A stretch of 64,000 nt of DNA from Pseudomonas frederiksbergensis (lineage in GTDB: Bacteria; Pseudomonadota; Gammaproteobacteria; Pseudomonadales; Pseudomonadaceae): NCBI RefSeq assembly GCF_003732705.1, contig NZ_MOBR01000009.1, positions 248,001-312,000 of the forward strand, written 5' to 3'. A model generated the notes under the pieces. The model was not told where the DNA came from. It was given only the letters and a program-made list of their open reading frames with translations, and made no database searches. This document shows positions 51,777 through 60,577 of the stretch, piece after piece. Every line of letters begins with the position of its first letter. Positions within the stretch are counted from its first letter, which is position 1. The position numbers were made by a program, and so were the translations under genes.

Positions 51777-52542
51777 AACCCTGGGCGTCATCGGCGGCAC
51801 CGGTTGGCTGGGGCGCGCCATCGTCGAGGCGCTGCTCGAACAGCATCTTCTGAAGCCTGACGACGTATTGATCTCGAATCGCTCCGGCACAAGCACCTTC
51901 GGGCCGGATGTGCGTCTGCTGGCGGATAACCAGCAATTGGTGGACCTCAGTAATGTCGTGGTGCTGTCTATTCGGCCGGAGCAATTTCGTACACTGCAGA
52001 TCAACGCCAGCGGCAAAGTGGTGATTTCCCTGATGGCGGGTGTCACTGCGACGGACATTCGTGCCGCCAGCGGTGCAGCAGTGGTTGTGCGCGCCATGCC
52101 CAATGCCGCCGTGGAAATCCGGCAATCCTTCACGCCTTGGTACAGCGCCGGACCACTGGATGAGCGCGACCGTGCCTGGGTGCAGCGTCTGTTTGAGTGC
52201 GTCGGCACGGCGAGTGAAGTGCCGGATGAAGACTGTATCGATTACCTGAGTGCGTTGTCCGGGACCGGGCCGGCCTTTCCGGCCATGTTGCAACTGGCGC
52301 TGACCAATCAGGCCGTAGCCGCCGGGATTCCACTTGCCATCGCACAACAGGCGGCACGCGGCGCAGTGGTCGGGGGAGGGCAGATGCTTGCCCGCCACGA
52401 TCCGCAGCAACTGATCGAGTCGTTGATGGCTTACCGTGGGGTGACGGCAGCGGCATTGCAGTCGATGGCGGATGAAAATATCGAAGCCGTCATCGGCCGG
52501 GCCGTGGCGGCGGGTGCTGCAGTGGCGCGGCGCGGGATGTAG
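51766..52542 (+). CDS. Pyrroline-5-carboxylate reductase family protein
   Basis: The 258-residue ProC-family protein has the Rossmann start LGVIGGTGWLGRAIV, VVRAMPNAAVEI, and the conserved C-terminal substrate segment YLSALSGTGPAFPAML with AVVGGGQML and AYRGVTAAALQSM. Housekeeping ProC uses P5C and NADPH. Some residues (AFPAM for AYxF/Y) differ, so a substituted pyrroline or cyclic imine may be the real substrate. ATG 51766 lies within the end of the TetR gene. The presence of a proline-type reductase supports a ring-amine pathway. Confidence 0.85.
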   Translation: MANRTLGVIGGTGWLGRAIVEALLEQHLLKPDDVLISNRSGTSTFGPDVRLLADNQQLVDLSNVVVLSIRPEQFRTLQINASGKVVISLMAGVTATDIRAASGAAVVVRAMPNAAVEIRQSFTPWYSAGPLDERDRAWVQRLFECVGTASEVPDEDCIDYLSALSGTGPAFPAMLQLALTNQAVAAGIPLAIAQQAARGAVVGGGQMLARHDPQQLIESLMAYRGVTAAALQSMADENIEAVIGRAVAAGAAVARRGM

Positions 52543-52547
52543 CGAGG

Positions 52548-52572
52548 TGCCCTGATCGCCGGGATCAGGGCA
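52548..52572. terminator. Hairpin between convergent ProC and flavoenzyme genes
   Basis: TGCCCTGATC (52548-52557) pairs perfectly with GATCAGGGCA (52563-52572) around GCCGG, with GCGA/TCGC extending the stem after a two-base bulge. It lies in the 35-base gap between two convergent stops. Confidence 0.7.
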
Positions 52573-52577
52573 TCGCT

Positions 52578-54614
52578 TCAAATGTCTTTCAGCAGTCGCA
52601 GCGCATCGTAAATGGCTGCGTGGGTATTGCGCGCCGAGACGGCATCGCCGATCCGGAACAACTGGAAACGCCCCTCGGGGTTGGTCACGATGTTCTGCGC
52701 TTTGCCGGCAATCAGGCTGTGCTGCTCGACCGCCCCGTCATTGCTGGAATGGGGTCGCAGGTCGAAGTACAGATCATCCAGGGGCAGGGTGCCGTGGTTG
52801 ATCACTACCTGATCGACCACCCGCTGCTTGTGCACCTGGCGGTAATCGCTGCCGAAGTGGGCCACCAGTTGGCCGTCGCGCTTTTCAACGGAATCCACCC
52901 GGTACGTAACCGTAAAGGTGACGTTGAGGTCTTGCAGGCTGCGCATGTAAGGCACCAGGTTCATGGCCATCACCTCCGGTGCAAACGACCGGTCAGGCGT
53001 GACGATCTCCAGTTTCGCCCCACTGTTGGCAATGACCTCGGCGGCCTGTAGCGCCGCGTGGTCGCCGGCATCGTCGAAGATCAGTACGTTTTGGCCGGGT
53101 TTGATGTCGCCGGAAATAATGTCCCAGGCCGACACCACCAGTTCATTGCCATGCTTGAGCACTTCGGTGTGCGGCAAACCACCGGTGGCGACGATGACCA
53201 CGTCCGGTTCCTCAGCCATGACCGTCGAGGCCTCGGCCCAGGTGTTGAAGTGAAACTTCACGCCCAGCCGTTCGCACTGCGCCATGCGCCAGTCGATGAT
53301 GCTGATCATCTCGCGACGACGCTCGCTCAGGGCGGTCAGCCGAATCTGTCCGCCGGGTTGGTCGGCCACTTCGAACACCGTAACGGCGTGACCGCGCTCA
53401 CCGGCCACCCGTGCCGCCTCCAGTCCCGCCGGCCCGGTGCCGATGACGACGACCTTGCGCTTGGTCGCTGCCTTGGGGATTTCGTGGGGCATGGTGGTTT
53501 CGCGCCCGGTCGCGGCATTGTGGATGCAATACGCGGCGCCGCCCTGGTAGATGCGATCCAGGCAGTAGTTTGCCCCCACGCACGGACGGATTTCTTCTTC
53601 ACGCTTTTCGATAATCTTGCGCACGATATGCGGGTCGGTCATGTGCGCGCGGGTCATGCCCACCATGTCGATCTTGCCGGAGGCGATGGCATGCCGGGCG
53701 GTGGCGACGTCGGGGATCTTGGCCGCATGGAAGGTCGGGAAACCTGTCGCCGCGCGGATCTCACCGGCGAAATCCAGGTGCGGCGAGTTGCGCATGCCCT
53801 GGATGGGAATCACATCGGTGAGGCCGGCATCAGTATCAATATGCCCGCGCACCACGTTAAGGAAATCAACCAGACCGCTGTCCTTGAGCATGTGCGAAAT
53901 CGCGATGCCTTCCTGCGCGCCAAATCCACCGGGAAGATCCTCGTCCCCGGTGTAGCGCACGCCGAGCAAAAAGTCCTCGCCGCATTGCTTGCGGATGCCG
54001 CGCAGGATATCGAACGTAAACCGCAGACGGTTTTCCAGGGAACCGCCGTAGGGGCCTTCAAGATCATTGGTCAGCGGCGACCAGAACTGATCCATCAAAT
54101 GCCCGTAGGCCTGGAGTTCCAGGCCATCCAGCCCGGCTGCTTTCATGCGCTCGGCCGCATCGACGTAATCCTTGATGATCCGTTCGATATCCCACTCTTC
54201 CATCTTCTTGGGAAAGGAGCGGTGCGACGCTTCGCGACGGTGAGACGGCGAAACCACCGGCAGCCAGTCGGCCTTGTCCCAGCGGGTGCGCCGACCCAAG
54301 TGGGTCAGTTGGATCATCACCGCAGCGCCGTGTTCATGGCACTCATCGGTTAAATCCTTCATCCAGCCGACCACTTCGTCCTTGTACGCCAGGATGTTGT
54401 TGAACACCGGCGGGCTATCGCGCGACACCGCAGCGGAACCAGCGGTCATCGTCAGTGCCACGCCAGCCTTGGCACGCTCGACGTGATACGCCCGATAAAG
54501 CTCCTTGGGCATGCCATCGACCGGATAGGCCGGTTCATGGGATGTGGTCATGATGCGATTGCGCAGCGTCAGGTTTTTGATTTTGTAGGGTTGCAGCAAG
54601 GGATCGCTGGACAT
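52578..54614 (-). CDS. TMADH-family flavoenzyme, N-methylproline/dimethylglycine demethylase-like
   Basis: At 678 residues it has an N-terminal old-yellow-enzyme barrel (MIQLTHLGRRTRW, PYGGSLENRLRF), a 4Fe-4S segment (C345, C351, C363 in CVGANYC...YCIHNA) and a C-terminal FAD/NAD half (KRKVVVIGTGPAGLEAARVAGERGHAV). The overall pattern is that of DgcA (dimethylglycine) and N-methylproline demethylases. One of the four cluster cysteines of trimethylamine dehydrogenase (position 348) is Ala. I believe DgcA proteins share this. It would remove the second N-methyl group after the Rieske step. A TetR-type site lies upstream. Confidence 0.9.
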   Translation of the reverse strand: MSSDPLLQPYKIKNLTLRNRIMTTSHEPAYPVDGMPKELYRAYHVERAKAGVALTMTAGSAAVSRDSPPVFNNILAYKDEVVGWMKDLTDECHEHGAAVMIQLTHLGRRTRWDKADWLPVVSPSHRREASHRSFPKKMEEWDIERIIKDYVDAAERMKAAGLDGLELQAYGHLMDQFWSPLTNDLEGPYGGSLENRLRFTFDILRGIRKQCGEDFLLGVRYTGDEDLPGGFGAQEGIAISHMLKDSGLVDFLNVVRGHIDTDAGLTDVIPIQGMRNSPHLDFAGEIRAATGFPTFHAAKIPDVATARHAIASGKIDMVGMTRAHMTDPHIVRKIIEKREEEIRPCVGANYCLDRIYQGGAAYCIHNAATGRETTMPHEIPKAATKRKVVVIGTGPAGLEAARVAGERGHAVTVFEVADQPGGQIRLTALSERRREMISIIDWRMAQCERLGVKFHFNTWAEASTVMAEEPDVVIVATGGLPHTEVLKHGNELVVSAWDIISGDIKPGQNVLIFDDAGDHAALQAAEVIANSGAKLEIVTPDRSFAPEVMAMNLVPYMRSLQDLNVTFTVTYRVDSVEKRDGQLVAHFGSDYRQVHKQRVVDQVVINHGTLPLDDLYFDLRPHSSNDGAVEQHSLIAGKAQNIVTNPEGRFQLFRIGDAVSARNTHAAIYDALRLLKDI

Positions 54615-54691
54615 GTATTGCGCTCCTCGAACAGAACATCATGCAGGGTTTGACATGACGGTAAGTCGAATGTTCATGAGTGTCAATCATG

Positions 54692-54709
54692 ATGTACACC
54701 TGTGTACAT
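54692..54709. promoter_or_regulatory. Candidate TetR operator in the demethylase/2OG-oxygenase promoter
   Basis: ATGTACACCTGTGTACAT has perfect 8-base arms (ATGTACAC/GTGTACAT). It lies 77 bases from the flavoenzyme start and 115 from the 2OG-oxygenase start. It matches the site upstream of the TetR gene in 15 of 18 bases. Confidence 0.68.
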
Positions 54710-54824
54710 TTTGCTTGCGTGCCAAAAAATCCAGGACTAAGATCCGGCAAAACATGGATTGAAGAGGGCGCAGCCGTGCTTTCTCAATCTTCCGCCTGAT
54801 GATGTGTTGGAAAGGAGTGCATAC

Positions 54825-55814
54825 GTGACTGAGTTATTCGATAGCCGTCTGGCCAGCAAGCAAACCGCGTTTACCGAGATTCCAATCATCGATATCTCGT
54901 CGCTGCTTAATGGCGAGAATCCGCTTCAGGTGGCCCGGCAAATTGGCGATGCCTGCGAACAGGTCGGGTTCTTTTACATAAAGAACCATGGCATCGAGCA
55001 GCCATTGATCGATGAGATGTACCGGCTCACCAAAAGCTTCTTCAAGTTGCCTTACGAAGAAAAGAACCGGCTGAACATCGTCAACTCCGGGCCGACGCTA
55101 CGCGGCTATATTCCGATGTATGCGGAAAACGTCGATCCCGCCAACACCCGGGATTTCAAGGAGTGCTTTGATTGCGGCGCTCATTACGAGGAGGTTTCGC
55201 CGTTTTTCGGGCCGAATCTGATGCCCTCTACGTTGCCGCAATTCCAAGCGGTTGCCGAGACTTATCACAGCGCTGTGCTGTCGCTCGCCAGAACACTCAT
55301 CGGCGGGATCGCGCTGAGTCTGGACTTGCCACAAAATTACTTTGAACAGCGTCAACGCAAACCCATCACGATCCAGCGAATCCTGCGTTACCCACCGCAG
55401 ATGGGAAAGGTGACCCAGGAGGAAATCGGTATTGGGGCGCACACGGACTACGGTTTCCTGACCGTCCTGTCTCAAGACGCCGTCGGCGGTTTGCAAGTGC
55501 GCAATCGTGCCGGCGACTGGGTGACGGCTCCACCGGTTGAAGGCACGTTCATCGTCAATATTGGTGACCTGGTGCAAACCCTCACCAACGATCGCTACAC
55601 CTCGACCATGCATCGCGTGATCAACACCAGCGGTCTGGAACGCTATTCCATTCCGTTCTTCATCGATCTGGATTTCGATGCCGTCGTTGAACCGGTGCCC
55701 ACCTGCGTCAGCGAGGCGTTACCTGCGAAGTACGCCGCCTACACCTGCGGCCAGCATAAATTTAAACGCTTCGTCGATAGCTATGCGCACCTGCAGGACG
55801 TTGCGGCGGTGTGA
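54825..55814 (+). CDS. 2-oxoglutarate/Fe(II) oxygenase (isopenicillin-N-synthase-like)
   Basis: The 329-residue protein starts at GTG 54825, preceded by AAAGGAG at 8 bases. A TTG 22 codons upstream has no such site. The DIOX_N region (IPIIDISSLLNGE, ACEQVGFFYIKNHGI) precedes the jelly-roll core with iron ligands H206, D208 (GAHTDYGF) and H263 (STMHRVIN) and the 2-oxoglutarate pair R273/S275 (ERYSIPFF). These enzymes hydroxylate or demethylate small molecules. Within the TetR-linked cluster it may hydroxylate the ring or remove a methyl group. Confidence 0.88.
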   Translation: MTELFDSRLASKQTAFTEIPIIDISSLLNGENPLQVARQIGDACEQVGFFYIKNHGIEQPLIDEMYRLTKSFFKLPYEEKNRLNIVNSGPTLRGYIPMYAENVDPANTRDFKECFDCGAHYEEVSPFFGPNLMPSTLPQFQAVAETYHSAVLSLARTLIGGIALSLDLPQNYFEQRQRKPITIQRILRYPPQMGKVTQEEIGIGAHTDYGFLTVLSQDAVGGLQVRNRAGDWVTAPPVEGTFIVNIGDLVQTLTNDRYTSTMHRVINTSGLERYSIPFFIDLDFDAVVEPVPTCVSEALPAKYAAYTCGQHKFKRFVDSYAHLQDVAAV

Positions 55815-55933
55815 TTGCTCTTTTGCTTATTGCCCGTCTGCCGTGCTTGAGCGGCGGACGAGCAATAAATCGCGGTGGCAAGAGGGGGTGATGACACTTG
55901 GTTCCTCTTGCTTGATCGCCCCGTAGGATCGGC

Positions 55934-56830
55934 TCAATCAGGTGCTGTTTGTCCCGCCGCTGCCAATGTGCGCCTTTCCTCGACTTCGGCCAGTACGGCG
56001 AGATCCTTATCGCCTTCACCATGGGCGATAGCATCCAGCAGGTTGGCGCGGATCAGGTCTGCTGTCGGCAGCTGGATCGATACGTCGGCAGCGGCGGCGA
56101 GGATCAAGTCGACGTCTTTGAGCCCAAGGGACGCCTTGAAAGCGGCCGGTTCATATCGGCGCTCACCGATCAGGGCGCCGTAACCTTGATAGACCGGGCC
56201 GGTGAAGATAGTGGTCGATACCAGATCGATCAGCGCGGCGGAGGGCAGATCGTGACGGGTCACCAACACCGCCGCTTCACTCATGGCTTGTACCGCCGAC
56301 ACCAGCAGGAAGTTGGTGGCCAACTTCATGGCGTTGGCGCTCGAGGCTTTATCACCCAGGCGCCAGGTTTTTCGCCCGATCAGATCAAGAAGCGGTTGGA
56401 CACGATCGATAGCCGCCTCCGGTCCGGCGACCAGGATGTTGAGTTGAGCCGTGGCCGCGACGTTGGGGCGACCCATCACTGGCGCGGCGATGTAGTCGAT
56501 GCCCTGGGCTTCATGCAGGGCGGCCAGCTCCTCGGCGAAGGCCACGGCAATCGTCGCCAGGTTGACGTGAATCAGCGGCCCCTTGAGCTGGGCCAGCAAC
56601 CCGGAGTCCAGTAACACCGCACGCAGTGCCTTATCGTCGGCCAGCATGCTGAACACGATATCTGCGGTGAAGGCCTGGGTCGGGGTCGCCGCGGCGTGGG
56701 CGCCAAGCTCGACCAGTTTCTGCGCCGGTTCCGGTGAGCGATTCCACACCCACACTTCGTGACCACTTTTCAAAAGATTGGCAGCAATCGCCTGGCCCAT
56801 GCTGCCAAGCCCCAGGAAACCGATTTTCAT
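55934..56830 (-). CDS. 3-hydroxyisobutyrate-dehydrogenase-family oxidoreductase
   Basis: The 298-residue protein starts at ATG 56830 with AAGGAG upstream. It opens with MKIGFLGLGSMGQAIAANLL (dinucleotide fold), has the substrate region APVMGRPNVAATAQLNILVAG and the catalytic-lysine helix SSANAMKLATNFLLVSAVQAMSEA. Family members oxidise beta-hydroxy acids or reduce succinic semialdehyde and imines (IRED). The PVMG[RS] segment is typical of this subgroup. It is convergent with the 2OG oxygenase and marks the end of the island. Its membership in the pathway is uncertain. Confidence 0.88.
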   Translation of the reverse strand: MKIGFLGLGSMGQAIAANLLKSGHEVWVWNRSPEPAQKLVELGAHAAATPTQAFTADIVFSMLADDKALRAVLLDSGLLAQLKGPLIHVNLATIAVAFAEELAALHEAQGIDYIAAPVMGRPNVAATAQLNILVAGPEAAIDRVQPLLDLIGRKTWRLGDKASSANAMKLATNFLLVSAVQAMSEAAVLVTRHDLPSAALIDLVSTTIFTGPVYQGYGALIGERRYEPAAFKASLGLKDVDLILAAAADVSIQLPTADLIRANLLDAIAHGEGDKDLAVLAEVEERRTLAAAGQTAPD

Positions 56831-56939
56831 AAGTTGTGCTCCTTGTCTGCGAGAGTCCAAATGAATCAGCCGAGATGATCGTTCATAACACCAGAAGCTA
56901 AAACGTCACAGTCTCGGCTTTGCGGATGTAAGCAGGCAA

Positions 56940-57320
56940 TCAATACCGCTGATATTTCGAGCCGAACTCAGGGCGGTTTTCTGCGACGACCACACCGGTG
57001 TGCGCTGCATTGCCTGGGCTGAACAGCGCGACACGTTCGCGCAGCACTTGCAGGCGATCGGCGCCGCCTTCGGCGACACGATTCTGGATCAGGCGATCCG
57101 AACCACCCTCGGCGACACGATTCTTTTGCAGGTTTTCAGAGCCATATTCCGCAACGCGATTCTGTTGCAGCCGATCCGAACCACCTTCCACCAGCAGTTG
57201 CTGGGCCGAGCTGTGGGCGGCAGCGCCCAAGGTGTTGGCCGAGGCCAGGTTCGACAGGCCGAGGCCGCCAATCAATGCTAGACCGAGTACCAGGGACGAG
57301 ACTTTCGAGAAGTTGAACAT
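56940..57320 (-). CDS. Small exported protein with four 13-residue tandem repeats
   Basis: The 126-residue protein has a signal peptide (SSLVLGLALIGGLGLSNLASA). Four consecutive repeats then follow of the form VAEGGSDRLQQNR (variants VEGGSDRLQQNR, VAEYGSENLQKNR, VAEGGSDRLIQNR, VAEGGADRLQVLR). The tail is VALFSPGNAAHTGVVVAENRPEFGSKYQRY. GGAG precedes ATG 57320. No enzyme motif is seen. The repeats are amphipathic and charged, suggesting surface or periplasmic binding. I do not know its function. Confidence 0.82.
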   Translation of the reverse strand: MFNFSKVSSLVLGLALIGGLGLSNLASANTLGAAAHSSAQQLLVEGGSDRLQQNRVAEYGSENLQKNRVAEGGSDRLIQNRVAEGGADRLQVLRERVALFSPGNAAHTGVVVAENRPEFGSKYQRY

Positions 57321-57624
57321 GGGTGATGCTCCGTGCGTTTAGTTTGAGTGGGTCGGTAGCTGCTGCTATCCGGTGAACACAGTTAAACGCTCGGGTGTAT
57401 CGGTGATGTGTGCGTGGACGCCGCGAAATCGGGTGTTGCGTATCTAGCGCGGGGTTTTATACAGACGGATACAAATCTGTTACCCACACCTCAAAGCCAG
57501 AGGGGAGGGCAGGGTCATTAACTTCGCCTCGTTGGCCGGTGTGAACGGCTTGCAGGATACGCCCTTACAACATGGCGAAGGAGGCGGTACGTGCCACCAA
57601 GTCAGGCCTTTTTCCTGTGTGGAT
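57321..57624. other. Intergenic region between repeat protein and LysR genes
   Basis: This 304-base stretch contains the promoter of the repeat protein and the downstream region of the LysR gene. An imperfect ACAGA...TCTGT repeat occurs near 57462-57481. I see no gene, RNA fold or clear terminator in it. Confidence 0.4.
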
Positions 57625-58503
57625 TTATTCAGAACCGGTCCTGACTTGCTCACTGATCAGTTGGGCCAGTATCCGTACCGGTTCGGTGAAGCTCTGTCGA
57701 GACCTGTGTACGAGCCCGATATCACGGTGGAAGGTGTGCTGTCCGAGATCGAACGCTCGTACACCTTCGGGCCATTCCTGATCGGTTGCGGTCTGCGGCA
57801 CCAGCGCTACACCGACGCCGTTCTCCACGAGCTTGATGATCGCCTCCAGTTCATCCAGCTCGCAAACTTCGCGTAAGGTGAAATGCATCTGCCGAAGGAA
57901 GCGATCCACCTGCCGGCCCCCGAAGGATGATCGGTCGTACCGAATGAATGGTTGGCTTGAAAGCAGTTTTGACCAATCGTCTCCCGGCACGTCGCGCGGT
58001 ACGATCAGCCGGTAGGGTTCAAGCGCCAGGGTCGTCCAGCGTAGATCGCTCTGGAGCGAGAAGGGTGGGCGAATGATGGCGGCCATGTCGATCTCGCCGG
58101 CATCCACGAGGTTCACCAACTCCATCGATAGCCCCGGAATTACGCGGGTTCGGCACTGCGGGCATTGTTGGTGAAACCTGGCCAGTGCATCTGGAAGATA
58201 GGATCGCTGTACGGAAGCGATGGCACCGATGTTCACCAGCACGCTCGCAGGAAGTCCGATCGTGGTTGAGCCCAGATTGTCGTAAAGCCGAAGCAGCTCT
58301 TGCGCTTGCAGGAGTATTTGATGGCCCATCCTGTTCAGGTGGGCCGAGCGTCCCTTCCTGTCGAATATCTCGAAGCCGAGCTCGGCCTCCAGACGCTGAA
58401 TCTGGGCGCTCACCGCTGCCTGGGTGAGGCCGATTTTGTTCCCGGCAGCGGCAAACGTACCTTCCCGTGCAACGGCGATGAGTGTTTTGAGTTCTTTGAT
58501 CAT
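57625..58503 (-). CDS. LysR-family transcriptional regulator
   Basis: The 292-residue protein has the helix-turn-helix MIKELKTLIAVAREGTFAAAGNKIGLTQAAVSAQIQRLE and an effector domain with PASVLVNIGAIASVQRSYL and LVENGVGVALVPQTA. It is divergent from a VOC-family gene that it may regulate. A CACAA-N7-TTGTG palindrome (58505-58521) almost touches its start codon, which fits autorepression. Confidence 0.92.
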   Translation of the reverse strand: MIKELKTLIAVAREGTFAAAGNKIGLTQAAVSAQIQRLEAELGFEIFDRKGRSAHLNRMGHQILLQAQELLRLYDNLGSTTIGLPASVLVNIGAIASVQRSYLPDALARFHQQCPQCRTRVIPGLSMELVNLVDAGEIDMAAIIRPPFSLQSDLRWTTLALEPYRLIVPRDVPGDDWSKLLSSQPFIRYDRSSFGGRQVDRFLRQMHFTLREVCELDELEAIIKLVENGVGVALVPQTATDQEWPEGVRAFDLGQHTFHRDIGLVHRSRQSFTEPVRILAQLISEQVRTGSE

Positions 58504-58707
58504 TCACAAATATTAATTGTGTTTCTAAGAAAATTATATTGATTTTTTTGTTTTGTGAGGCGCCCTACGATGTACCTGTCCCCCGGCAACAGCCCGAACC
58601 TAGGAGCCGATGTCGGTGGGACGACGGAACTTGAAGCGTCGCGAAAAACCAACGGCCAACATTCATGAGTTCCGTCCTTTACCAACAAAAACTGTATTGG
58701 AGTTCTG

Positions 58708-59133
58708 ATGAGCCTCTCGCCTTTCCACCTCGCAATCCCCGTTTACAACCTCGCTGGCGCGCGCACGTTTTACGGCGAAGTGTTCGGCCTGGAAGAAGGT
58801 CGTTCCAGCAACCAGTGGGTCGACTTCAACTTTTATGGCCACCAGTTGGTTATTCACGAACACCCAAAAACCGCGTCTCAGGAAAGCGTCCATAGCAACC
58901 CGGTAGACGGCCACGACGTACCTGTTCCGCACTTCGGCATCATTCTGGGCTGGGAAGAGTGGGAAGCGCTGGCCGAGCGCCTGAAGTCCTTTGGCACTGA
59001 GTTTGTGATCGAACCCTACATTCGTTTCAAAGGGCAGGTCGGCGAGCAAGCCACCATGTTTTTGTTTGACCCTTGCGGTAATGCCCTTGAGTTCAAGGCC
59101 TTCAAGGATATGAGCCAGCTTTTCGCCAAGTAA
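58708..59133 (+). CDS. VOC-superfamily (glyoxalase/bleomycin-resistance fold) protein
   Basis: The 141-residue protein has two beta-alpha-beta-beta-beta modules. The first begins [29 protein letters not shown], with a metal-ligand His. HQLVIHEHP and HFGIILGW follow, then the final [14 protein letters not shown] with Glu. It is probably a small metal-dependent isomerase, dioxygenase or lyase. ATG 58708 follows TTGGAG. It precedes a dicarboxylate symporter gene by 113 bases and is divergent from LysR. Confidence 0.85.
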   Translation: MSLSPFHLAIPVYNLAGARTFYGEVFGLEEGRSSNQWVDFNFYGHQLVIHEHPKTASQESVHSNPVDGHDVPVPHFGIILGWEEWEALAERLKSFGTEFVIEPYIRFKGQVGEQATMFLFDPCGNALEFKAFKDMSQLFAK

Positions 59134-59246
59134 GAACCGTGTTGGCACAACAGCGTTGTGCCATTTGAACTCAAGTGAGCTGGAAGCTCATGAATCTAGC
59201 AACTGCCTATTAATGCAGTCCTTTCATTCCAACAAGAAGGCTAGAC

Positions 59247-60506
59247 ATGAAACGTATTCCCTTGGTGTGGCAAATCATTGCCGGGCTGTTGCTTGGCGTG
59301 CTCGTCGGTTGGTATTTCAATACCCATCCGCAGTATCAATTGTGGGTTAGCGCGGAAATCCTGAAACCGCTGGGCGATATCTTCATCAAGATGATGAAGA
59401 TGGTCGTTGTTCCGATCGTGTTTTGTTGCATGATCCTGGGCATCGCAGGAGGCGGAGATAACAAGTCATTTGGTCGCATGGGCATCAAGTCGCTGGGGTA
59501 CTTTTTTGCGATAACCGGCCTGGCGATTGTGATGGGGCTGTGTTTCGCGAATGTATTCGCGCCTGGCACAGGCACTGATATTTCCGGCATTACGCATAGC
59601 GCTGCGTCCATCACGATGGAGCCTTCGAAGGGCGCTCTCGTGATTGTGCAGAACATCGTTCCGGACAATGTCTTTGTGGCGATGTCGGAAGCGAAGTTGC
59701 TGTCGGTGCTGTTCTTCGCTGTCCTGTTCGGCATGGCATTGAACTCGCTACCCAGAGAGAAAAGCGCGCCAGTGGTCGCGGTGGTTCAGGGTATTTCCGA
59801 TGCGATGTTCAAAGTCGTTTCAATCGTCATGGCTTACGCGCCAATAGGCGTGTTCGGCATGATCGGCGCTACCGTCGCAACCTTCGGCTTTGCCTCGCTA
59901 TTGCCTTTGCTCAAGCTGATTGGTGTGGTCTACCTGGCACTGATTGTCTTTGCATTGGTGGTACTTGGCGGTATTTGCTATCTGATCGGCGAGAACATTT
60001 TCAAGCTGATCAAGTATTTCCGGAATGAGCTGATTCTTGCGTTCTCGAGTGCCGCATCGGCAGCGGTCATGCCGCAGTTGATGAGCAAGCTGGAGAGCTA
60101 TGGAGTCCCGCGCCGAATCGTCAGTTTTGTGGTGCCGGTGGGGTATGCGTTCAATCTGGATGGTGCATCGATTTTCCTGGGCGTTGCGACGATTTTTGTC
60201 GCTCAGCTTTATGGCATTGACCTGTCGCTGTCTCAGCAGATCTTGCTAGTGGTCACGATGGTGCTGACCTCCAAAGGTGCTGCAGGGGTGCCTGGATTCG
60301 CCATCATTATCTTGTCTGCGACGTTGGCCTCTGCCGGTCTTCCATTGGAAGGGGTAGCGCTTATCGCGGGAATCTTCAGGATTATCGATAGCGGAACCAC
60401 CACGCTGAACGTGCTGGGTAATGCCATTGCACCCTTGGTAATCGCCAAATGGGAGAGGGCGTCCCTTGAGCCTTCACGAGTCAATCAGGCAGTGCAAAAA
60501 GCATAA
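59247..60506 (+). CDS. Dicarboxylate/amino acid:cation symporter (DAACS family)
   Basis: The 419-residue inner membrane transporter has about eight transmembrane helices and DAACS motifs: FIKMMKMVVVPIVFCCMILGIA, SSAASAAVMPQLMSKLESYGVP, PVGYAFNLDGASIFLGVATIF and SKGAAGVPGFAIIILSATL. It carries succinate/malate/fumarate or glutamate/aspartate with sodium or protons. It resembles DctA/GltP, though DctA is usually slightly longer. It follows the VOC gene and may share its LysR-controlled transcript. Confidence 0.9.
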   Translation: MKRIPLVWQIIAGLLLGVLVGWYFNTHPQYQLWVSAEILKPLGDIFIKMMKMVVVPIVFCCMILGIAGGGDNKSFGRMGIKSLGYFFAITGLAIVMGLCFANVFAPGTGTDISGITHSAASITMEPSKGALVIVQNIVPDNVFVAMSEAKLLSVLFFAVLFGMALNSLPREKSAPVVAVVQGISDAMFKVVSIVMAYAPIGVFGMIGATVATFGFASLLPLLKLIGVVYLALIVFALVVLGGICYLIGENIFKLIKYFRNELILAFSSAASAAVMPQLMSKLESYGVPRRIVSFVVPVGYAFNLDGASIFLGVATIFVAQLYGIDLSLSQQILLVVTMVLTSKGAAGVPGFAIIILSATLASAGLPLEGVALIAGIFRIIDSGTTTLNVLGNAIAPLVIAKWERASLEPSRVNQAVQKA

Positions 60507-60577
60507 CAATCCGCAAGAAGGCGTTCGACAGGAAACGCTAACGATTGAGTCGGTTCATTAGATGCAGGCAGGAGTTT

